Program-made: the position numbers and the translations under genes | Source of the DNA: Pseudoscleropodium purum | Lineage: Eukaryota; Streptophyta; Bryopsida; Hypnales; Brachytheciaceae | Reading direction: 5' to 3' | NCBI GenBank assembly: GCA_963969395.1 | Contig: OZ017805.1 | Span: 6,572,001 to 6,636,000, forward strand | Length of the DNA: 64,000 bases | Notes under the pieces: model-generated | What the model saw: the letters and a program-made list of their open reading frames with translations, nothing else | What the model was told of the DNA's origin: nothing | Database searches by the model: none | Part shown: in pieces, positions 36,248 through 48,197 of the stretch | Position numbering within the stretch: position 1 is the first letter of the stretch | Layout: every line of letters begins with the position of its first letter

Positions 36248-37736
36248 TTAGGCACGTGTTGCTCTTTTATCAACTTCTGGATGATAAAGCTCATGTACCT
36301 TCATTGCAAAAAACCTTAAACCATCTTGATGGGGGAATATGTCCTGATCTACTTCAACAATGTTATGAATTTTCATTGCTTGGCACAATTTTCCAATAGA
36401 AAATGAGTCAAATTTGACCGTATATTGGTATTGGGGTCAAATCTTTTCAAGACTTTTGATGAATTTGGTGGCCCATATTGATAGAACAACTCTAGAGCCA
36501 CCTACCATGTCTTCAACATCAAGTTATGCCTTTCTGTCTCTATTTGATAATTGTAATGCGAAAGAGCTCCTTCTTTAATAAGATGTGCAATTCTCCAATC
36601 ACAAATCTCGATGTTGATGACCTCGTCTAAGTATTCAAGATAATGGAGCAAAATATTCATGGGGGAAAAATCATTGTGTAGCACCCTTGAATTGTGCACA
36701 AGACTCATCATATAAACTAGGGCCCATGCCAACTTTGCCCTATGCCTTTGACAAAGACTAATTTCTTTTTTCTAGTTGTCTCGATGTTCCTTGACCAACT
36801 TAATTTGTTGCCAATCCGCATGTGCCACCACCTTGTCACTGAGTCCAATTAGTTTACGCAAATGACCCCCATCCACCCCAACGCATATGCCTCCATTGTA
36901 TCATCGTGGATAGCTAAAAATTTGATGATGGTCGGGTGATTTAAAGAACACACCAAAGCCTTTGTAGATCGTTCCACCCTCGCAGCAAACAAGTTCTTGG
37001 CCTCGGACACTTTTTGAGCAGAATATACATTTGGTAGGATTGTATTCATCCCTTCAAAGCGTACCTTGCGCACCTTTTTGTACCCACCTTGATTGTCATA
37101 TCTAGTGAGGGGAACTACCTTCATTGTGGAGTAGATCCACAAGATCCACAATCCACCATCTTAAGACAATGCAGCCTTCAAAGCGTCAATTTGCCACCCA
37201 TATCTTCTTGATTCAGCCTTGGAAAGCCTTTTTGCTGTTGTTTGCCACGACTCCATCAACTCATAGAATTCCTTTGACTCATCACTTTCAAGAAATCCAA
37301 GCACTATAGGGTGCAACTCTCCCATCAACTTTTTGGTGTTGAATATACATGCTTGAATACAATTGTCAATCCATTTCTGGAATTGATCAAAGTTTGTTTC
37401 ATCTATGTCACCATAATCGGAGGACTCTCTGCACTTCTTTGTAATCAAGGCCTCCAAATCCCTCTTCAACGCATTGATGCTTGGCCCTTTATGCCTCAAG
37501 TACTTGCTCTCCAAAATTTGTGTAGTTTGGCCCTCATACCACTCCAAGCACACTTGATATGCAAAGTTCGTGTAACGAGGTGGAGGGTAGGTTGGGTCCT
37601 TGTCGTGTGCTGTCTTTGGCTTCTTTGGCTTGGAAGAATTGGGCCCCCTTATTGATGCACTTGTAGATATTTCCACCTGGAACCTTGTGGGATCATCAAG
37701 ATGTCTATCCCAAATGGACTTCCTCAGAGTAGCCAT
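36248..37736 (-). pseudogene. K2: protein-kinase-like passenger gene, diverged copy, broken
   Basis: Minus strand; I start at the ATG at 37736 (aaccATGGct), although an in-frame ATG lies 39 bases upstream. The N-terminal 190 residues include AYQVCLEWYEGQTTQILESKY, corresponding to the ESETTLSLDNKYIKYQEE region of K1/K3. The kinase part follows in another frame: a glycine-loop-like GGYKKVRKVRF, YSAQKV at the Lys position, LNHPTIIKFLAIHDDT, EAYALGWMG at the hinge, VLHNDFSPMNILLHY as catalytic loop, and CDWRIAHL at the DFG position. The catalytic Asp and Asn are kept; DFG is DWR. The tail (IHNIVEVDQDIFPHQDGLRF) ends at 36248. Several stops and frame changes are present. Confidence 0.65.
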
Positions 37737-37859
37737 GGTTGCTGCTATCCAAAACTTCGAACGAAAAAATGGCAAAATGGCCCCCCTACAAATTCACACC
37801 TTGGCCCACGAGCACACATTCAACCACTTCGAGGTGGGTGAAAGCCAATGCGCAAGGCC

Positions 37860-38475
37860 AAGAGTGGCAACCTCAGGTAGGTGGAACTTCTTAAGTACCC
37901 GCAGTCGCCTTGGGGCGTGTGCAAGTCAAGTCGCATTGGCTTAGGAGCAACCATGGGTATGAATCCCCTTAATTTCATGAGTGAACTTCTAAGTTGATCC
38001 CTTCTGAACTCACGGTCGCCTTAAATGTCCAAGAATTTGGCAACGCAAACCCTCATTTGCCCTTTTGGACTTACGGTCGCCCTACAAGGCAAATAATTTG
38101 GCCTCAAAAGGCTATTTTGCCCTTCTGGACCCACAGTCGCCCCACACTTACATTCGTCCAAACCTACGGTCGCCCCAAGTGTCCAAGAATTTGGCACCTC
38201 AAACCCCGGTTTGCCCTTGTGGATCCGTGATCACCCCAGACTTACACTTGCCTAGACCCACGGTCGCCCCAAGTGTCCAAGAATTTGGCACCTCAAACTC
38301 TGGTTTGCCCTTGTGGACTTGGATCGCTTCAAAAAGCAAATAATTTGGCCTTAAAAGGTTGGTTCGCCCTTTTGGACCCACGGTCACCCCAAGCATCCAA
38401 GAATTTGGCACTCCAAACCCTGGTTCACCCTTATAGACTCGTGGTCGCCCCAGACCCGTAATCGCCCCAAAAGGC
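37860..38475 (+). repeat. Tandem array with GACCCACGGTCGCCCC, next to K2
   Basis: The largest cluster of this motif. Units of about 90-150 bp repeat 'gtgtccaagaatttggcacc' (near 38025, 38179, 38273, 38393), each followed by a GACCCACGGTCGCCCC variant. A second recurring phrase is 'aaataatttggccttaaaag' (near 38088, 38335). The array starts 120 bp upstream of the K2 ATG and reads away from that gene. Confidence 0.7.
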
Positions 38476-38633
38476 AAGGGAGATAGTAAAGTCAGATCTC
38501 CATGAACTCGGATTGAATCTTACATTTATGGAGTGTGATGTTCCATTATATCTCCAATGTCAGTGAACACCTAGGTAATATTATATCAACAATATATTAT
38601 TACTTAGTATAGTGAATTGTTAAAGGTCTTTCT

Positions 38634-38696
38634 AAACCCTAAATCCTACATCCTATACCCTATACCCTATATTCTATATTCTATATCCTATACACT
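38634..38696 (+). repeat. Degenerate CCCTATA-type short tandem repeat
   Basis: A run of 'cctataccctataccctatattctatattctat' and variants. It is superficially telomere-like, but the unit is not TTTAGGG and the run is short. Confidence 0.8.
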
Positions 38697-39189
38697 AATT
38701 CTAATGGAAGAACTTTTGTTTCATATATATTTTTTTGGATGAATCCCCTATATACTTAAATTTCTTATTGTATTATATTTGTAGCTGTTAATGTATTTTA
38801 CCAAGAATACTCTTACTATAATTCCATAAATGTAAACTCTTCAAAGATCCCACCTAAAACCCTACATCAAAAAACATGCCATATTCAAATGAAAAGTTTA
38901 ATTTCCTCAAAAGTTATACGTAAGAAGAATTGGAGGTGACTAGTAAGATGTTTCAATTGAAACTCTAGTGAATTAAAAAGGGGCTACCTTGAATATAATT
39001 TTCTCCCCTTTTAATATATCCTCTCTTTATTCTTAAGAAAATAAACTCTTTACTTGTTGCATGAAAAAATAATTATGATTAATTGTATAATATTGGGGGG
39101 AGAATTGGAAAGCTCTAATTTTGAATTCAAATGGATTCCCTCCTATATACATGGTGGCAAATTCAAAAAAGGCCTTTTTCCACTCTCCC

Positions 39190-39448
39190 ATGACACACAG
39201 TCGCCTTCTTATTTTTTGGGGGACATATTTGAAAAGCTCTTTTCTGATCCGTAGTCGCCTTACCCGTACGTGCCCCAATTCAAGGTATATCATATGAGCT
39301 TCTTAAATCCTAGGACCCACGATCGCCCCTTTCTAACCCGTGATCACCTTGCTCTGACCCATGGTTGCCCTATTCCAACCCGCGGTCGCCCTTACCCGCA
39401 CATGCCTCCATATGCACTTGCCCAGGGCAACCTTAGGTATTAAAGCCA
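39190..39448 (+). promoter_or_regulatory. GACCCRCGGTCGCCC cluster and TATA-like box upstream of W3
   Basis: Motifs include 'ggacccacgatcgcccc', 'acccgtgatcacc' and 'acccgcggtcgccc'. They end in 'agggcaaccttaggtattaaagccaa'. The last part matches the gene-proximal end of the cluster before hAT2 (GGGCGACCTTAGGT ... TATAAAGCCAA). W3 starts 340 bp further on, so this is a plausible promoter. Confidence 0.5.
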
Positions 39449-39783
39449 ACTTTGGATCTCATCTTCATCACTTGTAGCACTGCGTTCTATCTTCCATCTG
39501 CCTTGAAGTGTTTGGATGTGTGCTTATGTGCTAGAACTTTGGTCTTGAACCCTTGCACCACCTTTTATGTACCCACATTCACTGTAGACATTTAGTTCTT
39601 TCGTAAAATACACTTGTTTGCATATTGTGAATGCACAAGTGGGAGCATATTGTTGTAATTGCCCTTATTGAATTTAGGGCATGTGTGAATATATTGCTAC
39701 TTAATAAAGAGTTGCACATACACCCTTAGCCTAGTGTAGCCTTTCTTAGATTTTAGAGTAGTCCATTTCCATTATAATCTCCT

Positions 39784-41345
39784 ATGATGGCGCCGAACGT
39801 GAAGAAGACAAAGAAGAAAGGAGATCGCCACGACAGAAATCGACTCGTCCTACTTGACCCTATGAGCAAGGCATTTCAAGGATGGCGTATTGTGGAAGGA
39901 GATTGGACCTTGTCGATGTGCAAGACATATGTGGGATGGTGCCACATCGACAAACTTTTCCCTCACTATTGCCACAAGATTCCTTTGAATCAAAACCTTG
40001 CAAATCTTCATTATTGCAGGAATGATCTATTTGTACAACAATGTATTGAAGTGCACCGAGTATTGTACAAAACAAACAAAGTACCACATAGTGAAGTTTC
40101 ATTGGGCATTTTCCAAATGGTCAATGTAGAATTGGAGTTGGAACAAACGGTGGATTGGCGTAGCATGAAGGCATCAAAGAAGCTGTTCATACCAACTACC
40201 AAAGACATTCCGAGGGCAGGCCTTTCAAATAATCCACGAGATGGATTGGGGCCTAAGAAGCACATTGTAGGAGTGGCAAATGAAGACTACAATTGGTCAA
40301 GCTCAGACGAGTTGATGGAAGAAGATACTTCAAATCTCGTATCCCCAATGGAAGAAACACCAGTGGACAAAAATACAGCATTGGCAGTATTTGAAGGAGG
40401 GAATGTGGAAGGGGATGTAGCAATGGATGTGGAACCTTTTGCATCGATGGAACCAATGCATGTCTCTCATCCCAAAACAAATGAAGTGGTGCAACATATG
40501 TTGGCACGCTTGAGAGAAATGGTTGAGGATGATTTGGATACTGAGATTGAACGAGAGCCCACGCCACTTTTAATGTTAATGCCTTGTGAGGATGACGATG
40601 ATGACTGGATACCAAAGGTACACAACCGAAGAGAACCAGATGAATTTGTATACATTGAGTGTACCAAAAAATCAATGAAAAAATCTTTCACGGCACAGTT
40701 GAAGGATCTTCTTGCTCAAATTGAAGGAAAAAAATGGAGTGTCAAATTTTATTGGATAGGACCATAAAAGATATTAAGTTTGACGACATGCGCACTTTAG
40801 AAGAACTAATAGATGCGGGCCACACTCGTTTAGCTATTTAGCAAAGAGAGATGGCCAAGTTGGAAGAGTTCTATCTAAATTTCAATAAAGGGCAAGATGG
40901 AGGATCAAGTTCCAATCCAAAGCAAGTTAGAAAGAAATAACTACACAAAATAATGGAAAAGTGTAGGATGGAAGAAAATTGGGGCAATGACGAAAGGAGA
41001 GGTTTGGAGGTAGCCCAATCTAGGTTGAATCACCTCCATTCCATAAAGGACAAAGGCCCCTTTGCCAGGACTTTGGAATTGGATGCGGCGTATGTGGATG
41101 GGCAACATCAGACATCTCCATCATAATTAGCTAAATTGAAAAAAATGTTTGCTTCTTTGAAGAGATTGGAAGACGAATATGAGAAGAGCATTAAATGGAA
41201 GAAGCAATGCATTTCATTTAGTAAATTATTCAAGACTTGGTTGATCAAGAACAAGTGGTTCATTGCAACTGTTCGCAGAAACATTCTTTAGAAGGAGAAG
41301 GCCTTGAAGGAGAAAGACTTGAAGGAGAAGGAGAATAAGGAATGA
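39784..41345 (+). pseudogene. W3: W-family passenger gene, nearly intact N-terminal part
   Basis: Plus strand from the ATG at 39784, open for 327 codons. A basic start (KKTKKKGDRHDR) leads into the W core: KAFQGWR (29-35), KTYVGWCHIDKLFPHYC (47-63), CIEVHRVL (87-94) and VDW (123-125). An acidic, low-complexity middle follows. At a run of seven A near 40730 the frame ends early; dropping one base of register continues it as KDIKFDDMRTLEELIDAGH. More charged, helical sequence with four or more stops runs to about 41345. The conserved Trp, Cys and His residues suggest a small structural or metal-binding domain, but I recognise no family. Confidence 0.6.
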
Positions 41346-42344
41346 AGAATGCGATAGACAAGGTCTACAAACATTACATGGATGTTGCCCGATTAGGGTG
41401 GTAGATTTTTGTATGACTATGTTATTTTCTACATGTGTATATATGAAAAATTTGGTATGAACTTTGGACCTTCTTTTACCAGAATTATTTCAAATCTATG
41501 TTGATCTTTTGTGAATAAAAATGTGTTTTCCTATGAATTACATCATTACTATGTTTATGAATTTCTAATTATTTTATTATATGAAATTATGAGTAATTTG
41601 GATCCCTAGAAGTCCTTTAATATTTGAATAAAATTATTTGAAATGCCCTAAATCCAATTACTCTATTAAAAACATGCCAAGGCCCTCCATATTTGAAAGG
41701 GTTAAATGTTATTTGTAAAGATACAATTTTCTAGCATTTATGGTGATTGTATAAAAGCGGGTGTTCAAATTGAGTTTCAAATACACTATTTAAAAAAAAA
41801 TATGACATTAGAAATGCATTTTCAGAAGCCATAGATTCATAGGGTTGTCCATGCAATGCCTTGCAATCTCAATTTTTTTAGATGGCTATCTTATTTTTTA
41901 GATTTGACATTTGAATTATAACAATTCTCATTATAAAATAATTGATACAACATTTTAGAAAGTTGTCTTTGTAACTAAGGTAAATCAAATTTTTTAAAGC
42001 TCAACAAAGGCCTATTACTTTCATGTATACAATAGTTAATTTGTTTGAAATGCCAAAACTCCAAAAGTAGTGCAAGTGTACACAATTCTAGATTCTAGAA
42101 TTTGATTAAATTGTAAGTTATTCTAATAATGCTAGAGTTCAATAATAAGCCATTACTTGCCTCCTTCTCTTATCACTTAGGTGTGCAAAAGAAAAAAATT
42201 AGAATGGTTGTAGAAAATGAAAATATTTTCGCTGAGGCTTATTCTTTTGGTTTGATGTACTCATGTACTTCTTCTTTATCAATGGAATTTGTACATGTGT
42301 TTAAAAAAAAAATAACAACCCATTACATTAGTAGATGTATGAAA
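41346..42344. other. AT-rich spacer, no gene seen
   Basis: Between W3 and the cluster before hAT2. It has only short random ORFs. Confidence 0.55.
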
Positions 42345-42592
42345 TGTAGGGATCCACAATCGCCTCCTTCGAACCCAAACTCGCCCCCTACTAGACCAAC
42401 GGTCGCCCTTCCTTGATTTACACTTGTCGTTGGACCCGAAGTCGCCCCCTAAGCCGCATGTGCCCTATATGAAGTCATCATGGACCCGCAGTCGCCCCTA
42501 GGGCGACATCGGGTCGATAGAAGTTGCATTGTATTGCCCCATATCGTTGAAGGGGCGACCTTAGGTCAGAGGGCAATTGGACTATAAAGCCA
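42345..42592 (+). promoter_or_regulatory. GACCCRCGGTCGCCC cluster and TATA box upstream of hAT2
   Basis: Contains 'agaccaacggtcgccc', 'ggacccgaagtcgcccc' and 'ggacccgcagtcgcccctagggcgacatcgggtc', the last an inverted pair around CCCTAGGG. It closes with 'gggcgaccttaggtc' and TATAAAG (42583-42589) in 'actataaagccaaag'. The transposase begins about 200 bp downstream. Confidence 0.5.
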
Positions 42593-42785
42593 AAGGGTGA
42601 CAATTTGTTTTTTACCCTGCTCTATTGACGAACTCTTGACTAGAACCTTTGAAAGAGGCTTCTTGCGTATGTTTAAGTCTTCAAAGAGCAACCACTTTGT
42701 TGTAAGGGCTTCAAAAGGGTCCTTGAGGCAAGTGGCTTTGTCATAACTTCTTTCTATTGATCATTTCAATTGGTAAGTATTTTTT

Positions 42786-44462
42786 TTGGTAGACAACATT
42801 GAAGATCCTCCATATGGCGGACCAGGATGTTCAAAGGAGGGTGTTGCTAAACGATACAAGAAGGGCTACAAAAGAGTGGGACCCTTGATTGCACTTGGAA
42901 GTAATCAATGGATTCAGTGCAAACTCAAGATCATGTGTTTTGTGCGAAAGAGAGCATTCATTCACTTTGGATATGATGGCTCATCCACATTTGAGCATTG
43001 TCCACAAATTCGGCATTCAGTATTGTAGAAGTTTCGAAATTGTGGGGGTGTTGTTCCAAAAGAAATGGTTTTGGATGATTTAGAAGTAGCACATCTTGAT
43101 CTTGATGTTCCAAATGTTGTTGAGTCTGCTGTAGAGCCTACTCTAGTCGAGCCTACCGATGAAGCCGGACCAAGTCAATCAACGCCTATTAATCTAGATT
43201 CAATAGATTCTACACCAACAATGGTAGAAAGAAAGAGGACTACGCCTCAAATTTCTCGTCAATGGAATATGGATGAGGCATTACAGGTGAGGGCTAGATA
43301 GAAGTTAGACAAATTGTGGGCATCTTTTTTTATGAAGCAAAAATTGCATTCAACATTGTATGTCATCCAACTTTTTTGAAAGCGGTGAAGGAAACATCAA
43401 CGGCTGGATTTGTCTACCAACTGCCATCTTACAATGCGGTGCGCACAAAAATGATAGATAATAAGTTGGATGCAGTTAAGATCATGGTCTCTGAACATAC
43501 GAAGACCTCTACCAATCAATATGGAGCAACTATTTGTTTGAATGGCTGGTCTGATACCAACACTCGTCCGTTGTTGAACGTAATGCTTGTCTGCCCTGTC
43601 GGTGATGTCTTTTTGGAATCGGTTGACACCACTGGAGAGAAAAAAGACATTGCATACACGACAAATGTGATGGCAAAATACATTGAAGAAGTTGGACCTA
43701 CAAATGTTGTCCAACTTTGTACAAACAATGCCTTAGTAATGACGAGGACCTTGACAAGATTGAAAGAAAAGTATCCTCACATGTATATACAAGGATGTGT
43801 TGCACACATCTTGGATTTATTTGTAGAAGATTGGAGGAAGGATCCATAAGTAAAGCTTTTGGTGGGAAGATGTAAACAAATTGTGGTGTTCGTCAAGAAA
43901 TACCACCTTACTTTGGCTCTTTTTCGGAAGTACTCACCAAAGAAGTTGTTGAGACTTCCTAGCTCTACACGCTTTGTAGTTCACTTCCTCATGGTAGACC
44001 GTTTGGTGGAGTGCAAGTAAGTATTGCACCTCATGCTTGGCAATGACAAATTTACATCCTTTGAGCAATCTTTGGCATCCAAAAGAAACAGGTGAAATAT
44101 TGTACATTGAACACAAAATGTGCGAGAGGACATTCGTTCAGAAGCGTTTTGGATGGAATGTGATAATTTCAAGCACCTGATGAAGCCAACACTTGTTGCT
44201 CTTAGAGTGTTTGATGGCAAAGCCCCAGCAATGTCTATGCTTGGTTAGTAATGAAGAGTCTTCAACAACACGTATATTCTCTTGCGGGTTTGCCATTTTT
44301 TCTAGATCCTATGACTGCAAGGAAGTTTGAGAAAAGCTTTGAAGCTCGTTGGAAATTGATGCACACAGACCTGCATTATGGAAGGACACTATTGAATCCA
44401 TATTTGCAAGATCTAGAAGACCTTCATAATGACGGGGACGCCAAGTGAACCTTGAATTGAAT
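42786..44462 (+). pseudogene. hAT2 transposase, N-terminal part (BED-like and DUF659), broken
   Basis: Plus strand. An 80-codon block with QWIQCKLKIMC and HFGYDG looks like a worn BED zinc finger. After a linker, the open stretch at 43316-43849 is a well-preserved DUF659 domain: FYEAKIAFNIVCHPTFLKAV, YQLPSYNAVRTKMI, YGATICLNGWSDTNTRPLLN, FLESVDTTGEKKD, YIEEVGPTNVVQL. The core begins with YPHMYIQGCVAHILDLFVEDW and, after a stop, LALFRKYSPKKLLRLPSSTR. A later open block (44251-44448) carries LAGLPFFLDPMTARKFEKSF. Copy A2 then interrupts, duplicating TGAAT (44458-44462). DUF659 is diverged from hAT1, so this is a separate lineage. Confidence 0.8.
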
Positions 44463-47400
44463 TGTCGCAGCACAGGGCAGGTCAATTCCCCATTATACTC
44501 ACAAAAATCGCTCTAGAGTATAACTAAGTGACTCTAAAGATCGAACCCACGAGATCCTGTGAAGTATCTAGCTCTATTAAGCAGTTAAGCTCTGTCAGTA
44601 TCCCAATCTTACTTTCCGGTCCTAGATCTAGAACCAGAAATACTACCACACCGGATAACTATAGACCGGATTACTCCTTCTTCCGGTCCTACTAACTATC
44701 CGGTCCGTACAAATACCGAAATCCCAGGATCTCACAACTTCTGATCCTGGAAATCCGTCCTGACCAATCCGGTCGGAATGGTCATCCTGTACCCGTAATC
44801 CTATCCGGTTTGGTTTTGCCTCTGTTTCACCATCAGAGGGGTCGCCGCTTAATTTTGAGAGTGGTAGGCCCACCACTCCTTCCGTGACTTATAGTGGCTG
44901 AAGACCCACTGTCCTACCTTCTAGACTCCTAAGCTAATCCGGATCCGGTTGGGTCCTTCACAACAACCCAGATAGCAATCCGGGTCGTAGGTCACACAAA
45001 GACCCCACACTCGACCCTCTCGTACTACAACGACCTTGATGCTACTTCCGATCCGTGCGAAGACAGGTGGTTACAAGTGCACCCGTCCGTTCCAACATCA
45101 ACTAAAGTTCTTCCGTTAACCCTACGGGTGGTGAGACCTCACAGGAGATCGGACACTCGACCGGATTTCCCACCCGGGAGTTCTAGCGCAGCTAAGGAAT
45201 CCCTCCCTACCCGCCTAGCCTAACAACGGCTTTCTCACCCGGAATCTCAAACTCTAGACGTGCTGAGGAACTAAGTTCACTCCCAACTCTTCGGTACCTA
45301 CTCACATGCACCTAGGATCGGAAAATAAACACCAAGGGGAGAAATCACTCGCAAACCAACCCGTACTATCCTAACTCCACATCATACAATCCTGTCGCGC
45401 TGGAGAGAGATACACAACGAAGAGAATAGAAAGGTACAAGAAGTTTGCAAAATGAACAACTCCCAATTCCCATCGCAGGAACCGATTTATATACAAAGGG
45501 TCAAAACCCTAAAAGCACAAAAAGGAGCGGAAAACCCGTGGGGGTCCGCCGCCACCTAAATCTAACTTCCGGTCTAACCTAATACTGTTGAGCCGGATCC
45601 GGATCCGGATCCGCTCCTACTCCTAACTGAAATTAAAATCCTATCTACCCTACAACTCTAGATCCTATCGTCGGGCTTCCGGTCTCCGGGACTAGATCCT
45701 CGAAAACTTCACTCAAATTCCGGACCCGTTCCCCCTCCGCAGGATTCGGTCTGGGTGGAGACTCCAGGTCGATGGTGATATCTGGTCTCGAGCCCGGAGT
45801 CCCAGTCCGTGCAGACTTCTTGGACTCAGGAGTCCAATCCTTCCTATCCTTCGCCATAGTTGCATCCGGAAAGAGGTCCGGTAGTGAGATGTCCGAAAGG
45901 TGAATACCTTTGTCGCACGTCGCTCCCGTCAGCTTCTGGCTGCTCTCCTCGATCCGGTCCGCTGCCTTCCGCCCCTCCACCATTGCCGTCTCCACCTGCT
46001 CGGTGAAGTCCGCGAGAATCCGGACCATCCGGGAACCGGATAGTTTCTTCTCTTCGTGGATCTTCTCGTCGAAGAGCTTCGCCTTGGCCGCTGCCGTTCC
46101 GGTCTCTCCCAGGACCGCCTTGATCTGCTCGGCCACCTTCCGAGTCTCCTCCGCCATCTCCCTAGCGGCCGTCACGTCTTCCTGATAGGCAAAAAGTGTT
46201 GCCTTCAGTTTATCTACCTCCTCCTGCAACCGGCGGATCTCGGCTTCCTGCTTCCGGGTCTCTTCCGGATTCGTGATGCACTCCGCCACTTGTTCCGCCA
46301 ATTTGCTGTCCGGTGCAGCACCCACCAACTTGCCGATCGCCGCAAGCGTCCTGTGCTTGACCTCCCAATCCGCCCTCATGTTGCAGAGGACGTTGATCAG
46401 ACCGTTGAACGGATCTTGCATATCCGGATCTCCCCCGGAATTGGTCTTCTGGGCTTCCGGTTTCTCCTCCGGGGCCGGTTTGTCTTGACCGGGAGGCGTC
46501 CCGCGCTTGTGTGGAGGCGTCAGCTTCTGTCGCTTGATCGGCGGCATCGGCTCCTCCTCTTCCTCGCTGGACTCCCGGTCTGACCCGGAATCGGATTCCG
46601 CCTCGTCATCCGTCTCCGATTCCCCATACTTCAGGAGCACTTCCTGCGTCTTCCACGCCCTCTCCTCCGTATCGGTGAGGACTTGGTTCTCCCGATAGAG
46701 GTGGAAGAGGTAAGGGCACACTGGAGTGGCCCTTTTCTTCCCAACCCTACTAACCAGCTGGGCCACGAGATCGGAAATGATCCGTGCCCAATCCACTTTC
46801 CGGGTACCACTGAGGGCACCAAAAATGGTGTTGCCGAGGGTGATCGTCACCCTGGTCGGCTTTTCCGGGTGAAGAACCGGAACCAGGAATTGCAGGAGCC
46901 GACGGTGTCGGTCATCCAAGCAATCCTCGACCGCGTATCCGTCCTTCGGGTTGACGGCTCCCTTGAACTTCCCTCGGACAAACTCATCCTTCCGGCTCGC
47001 CATTCCCAAACCTCCTGCCCGGAAACCGTAAACCGCTCTCCACATCCCCTCGTTCCAGCTGATGGGAGCTCCCCTCACGGTGTTGTCAAACTGGTTGGAC
47101 AACTTTCCGAGGAGCTCCTTGACCATTCTCTCCTCCCTAAAACCCCAAGGTTTCTCGGCAAACCCTACGCAACCCATGGATTTGAGATCATCCATGAGTT
47201 CAGCCTTTTCCGGCTCTGTGGAGGGAATAACCGGAATGACTTTCCGGAGCTTCACCTCGCCTCCAGAGGGACTCGCTTGTCTCGTCCTACGTAGCTGAGG
47301 CATTCCCACTCACATCTACCTCACTCTCTCCTAGCCGCACGTCTCGTTCCTCACTTCCTCTCTCCGATCTCAACCGGAATCAAAATGAACAGAACGCAAA

Positions 47401-47766
47401 CGCACAGACGCACAAACGACAAAAACTCAACCGCGCACGCTCAAGGTCGAGTTTCTAAAAGGGGGTGCAACAGTGAAAGCTCCTCCTTTTATAGTCCCTG
47501 GACCCTTTCCGGTTTGTCATCATGAATCCGGTTTACCATCATAATCCGGTTCATCATCATCATCCGGTCCTAGACCTAATCCGTGTTACATTCCGTTTCC
47601 GTCGTTAGTTACTCCTGACCGGATTAGATCCAAGAAGCCCACTACTTCACGTTCCGTGCTAATTCTGAGTTTTCCTTCCCCACCTAATCGGATCCGGTTA
47701 GCTAATTACTAGTTTCCGTTCCTATTTGGGTGTATACTAAGAAAATCAAAATTCTAAGCTGCGACA
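44463..47766 (-). mobile_element. LTR-like family A, complete copy A2 (3304 bp)
   Basis: TGTCGCAGC...GCTGCGACA with a perfect 5-bp duplication, TGAAT (44458-44462 and 47767-47771). It is inserted in the hAT2 transposase, which continues on the other side. It has the same orientation and layout as A1 and very high identity to it, so both moved recently. The hairpin is at 44819-44839, the TATA boxes at 47486-47493 and 45485-45493, and the GGATCC repeat at 45595-45612. Confidence 0.88.
45645..47303 (-). CDS. 552-aa protein carried by LTR-like family A (copy A2)
   Basis: Intact ORF from the ATG at 47303 to 45645, with the same architecture as the A1 gene (N-terminal domain, acidic linker, basic cluster, coiled coil). 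Differences from A1 are scattered single substitutions, for example RRTRQ for RRSRQ near the start and PGSRPD for PGTRPD near the end. There is no frameshift or stop. The gene is read on the strand opposite to the surrounding transposase. A TATA box lies about 185 bp upstream. Confidence 0.75.
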   Translation of the reverse strand: MPQLRRTRQASPSGGEVKLRKVIPVIPSTEPEKAELMDDLKSMGCVGFAEKPWGFREERMVKELLGKLSNQFDNTVRGAPISWNEGMWRAVYGFRAGGLGMASRKDEFVRGKFKGAVNPKDGYAVEDCLDDRHRRLLQFLVPVLHPEKPTRVTITLGNTIFGALSGTRKVDWARIISDLVAQLVSRVGKKRATPVCPYLFHLYRENQVLTDTEERAWKTQEVLLKYGESETDDEAESDSGSDRESSEEEEEPMPPIKRQKLTPPHKRGTPPGQDKPAPEEKPEAQKTNSGGDPDMQDPFNGLINVLCNMRADWEVKHRTLAAIGKLVGAAPDSKLAEQVAECITNPEETRKQEAEIRRLQEEVDKLKATLFAYQEDVTAAREMAEETRKVAEQIKAVLGETGTAAAKAKLFDEKIHEEKKLSGSRMVRILADFTEQVETAMVEGRKAADRIEESSQKLTGATCDKGIHLSDISLPDLFPDATMAKDRKDWTPESKKSARTGTPGSRPDITIDLESPPRPNPAEGERVRNLSEVFEDLVPETGSPTIGSRVVG

Positions 47767-48197
47767 TGAATCATACGGACTCTAGGCAGGTCATTGAACG
47801 TAGATGTCCAAGAAGCAATGGTTGAATTGATTGAATTTTCCTAGAAGACAAGCCCTTTTTTATCCCTTAATGGAGGCTCTCAATATCGCCATCCATCCTA
47901 CTCTACTACCTCATCAGTGGTGGAATCAAGTGGGTGGTAATGCTCTTCCAAAAATAGCAAAGAAAGTATTGTTGTTGATGTGCTCAACGTCATCATGTGA
48001 GGAATTGGAGCATGTATTCGTTTGTGCACAACAAAGTGCGAAATCAACTAACCTTAGCTAAGGTAGAAGCGTTGATGTACATCTACACAAATAGCAAACT
48101 TGACCGTGAGAAACATGGGCAAAATCCAGCTCTTTTCTATGAAAAATACCTTGTGGATGGTTTGATGGATGAAGAAAATGATGAGCTAGTGTCCTGA
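47767..48197 (+). pseudogene. hAT2 transposase, C-terminal part with dimerisation domain
   Basis: It resumes after A2 with IIRTLGRSLNVD, then LMEALNIAIHPTLLPHQWW, GGNALPKIAKKVLLLMCSTS and SSCE. A one-base register change near 47997 leads to RNWSMYSFVHNKVRNQLTLA and KVEALMYIYTNSKLDREKHG. This is the diagnostic hAT dimerisation region. Besides the frameshift, a stop occurs near the start of this part. Confidence 0.8.

Noticed and set aside
37860..38475. CRISPR-like array
   Set aside because: Units and spacers are irregular, the setting is a plant genome, and the same motif occurs in scattered clusters next to transposon genes.
38634..38696. Interstitial telomere repeat
   Set aside because: The unit is CCCTATA or CCTATA with variants, not the plant CCCTAAA repeat, and the run is only about 60 bases.
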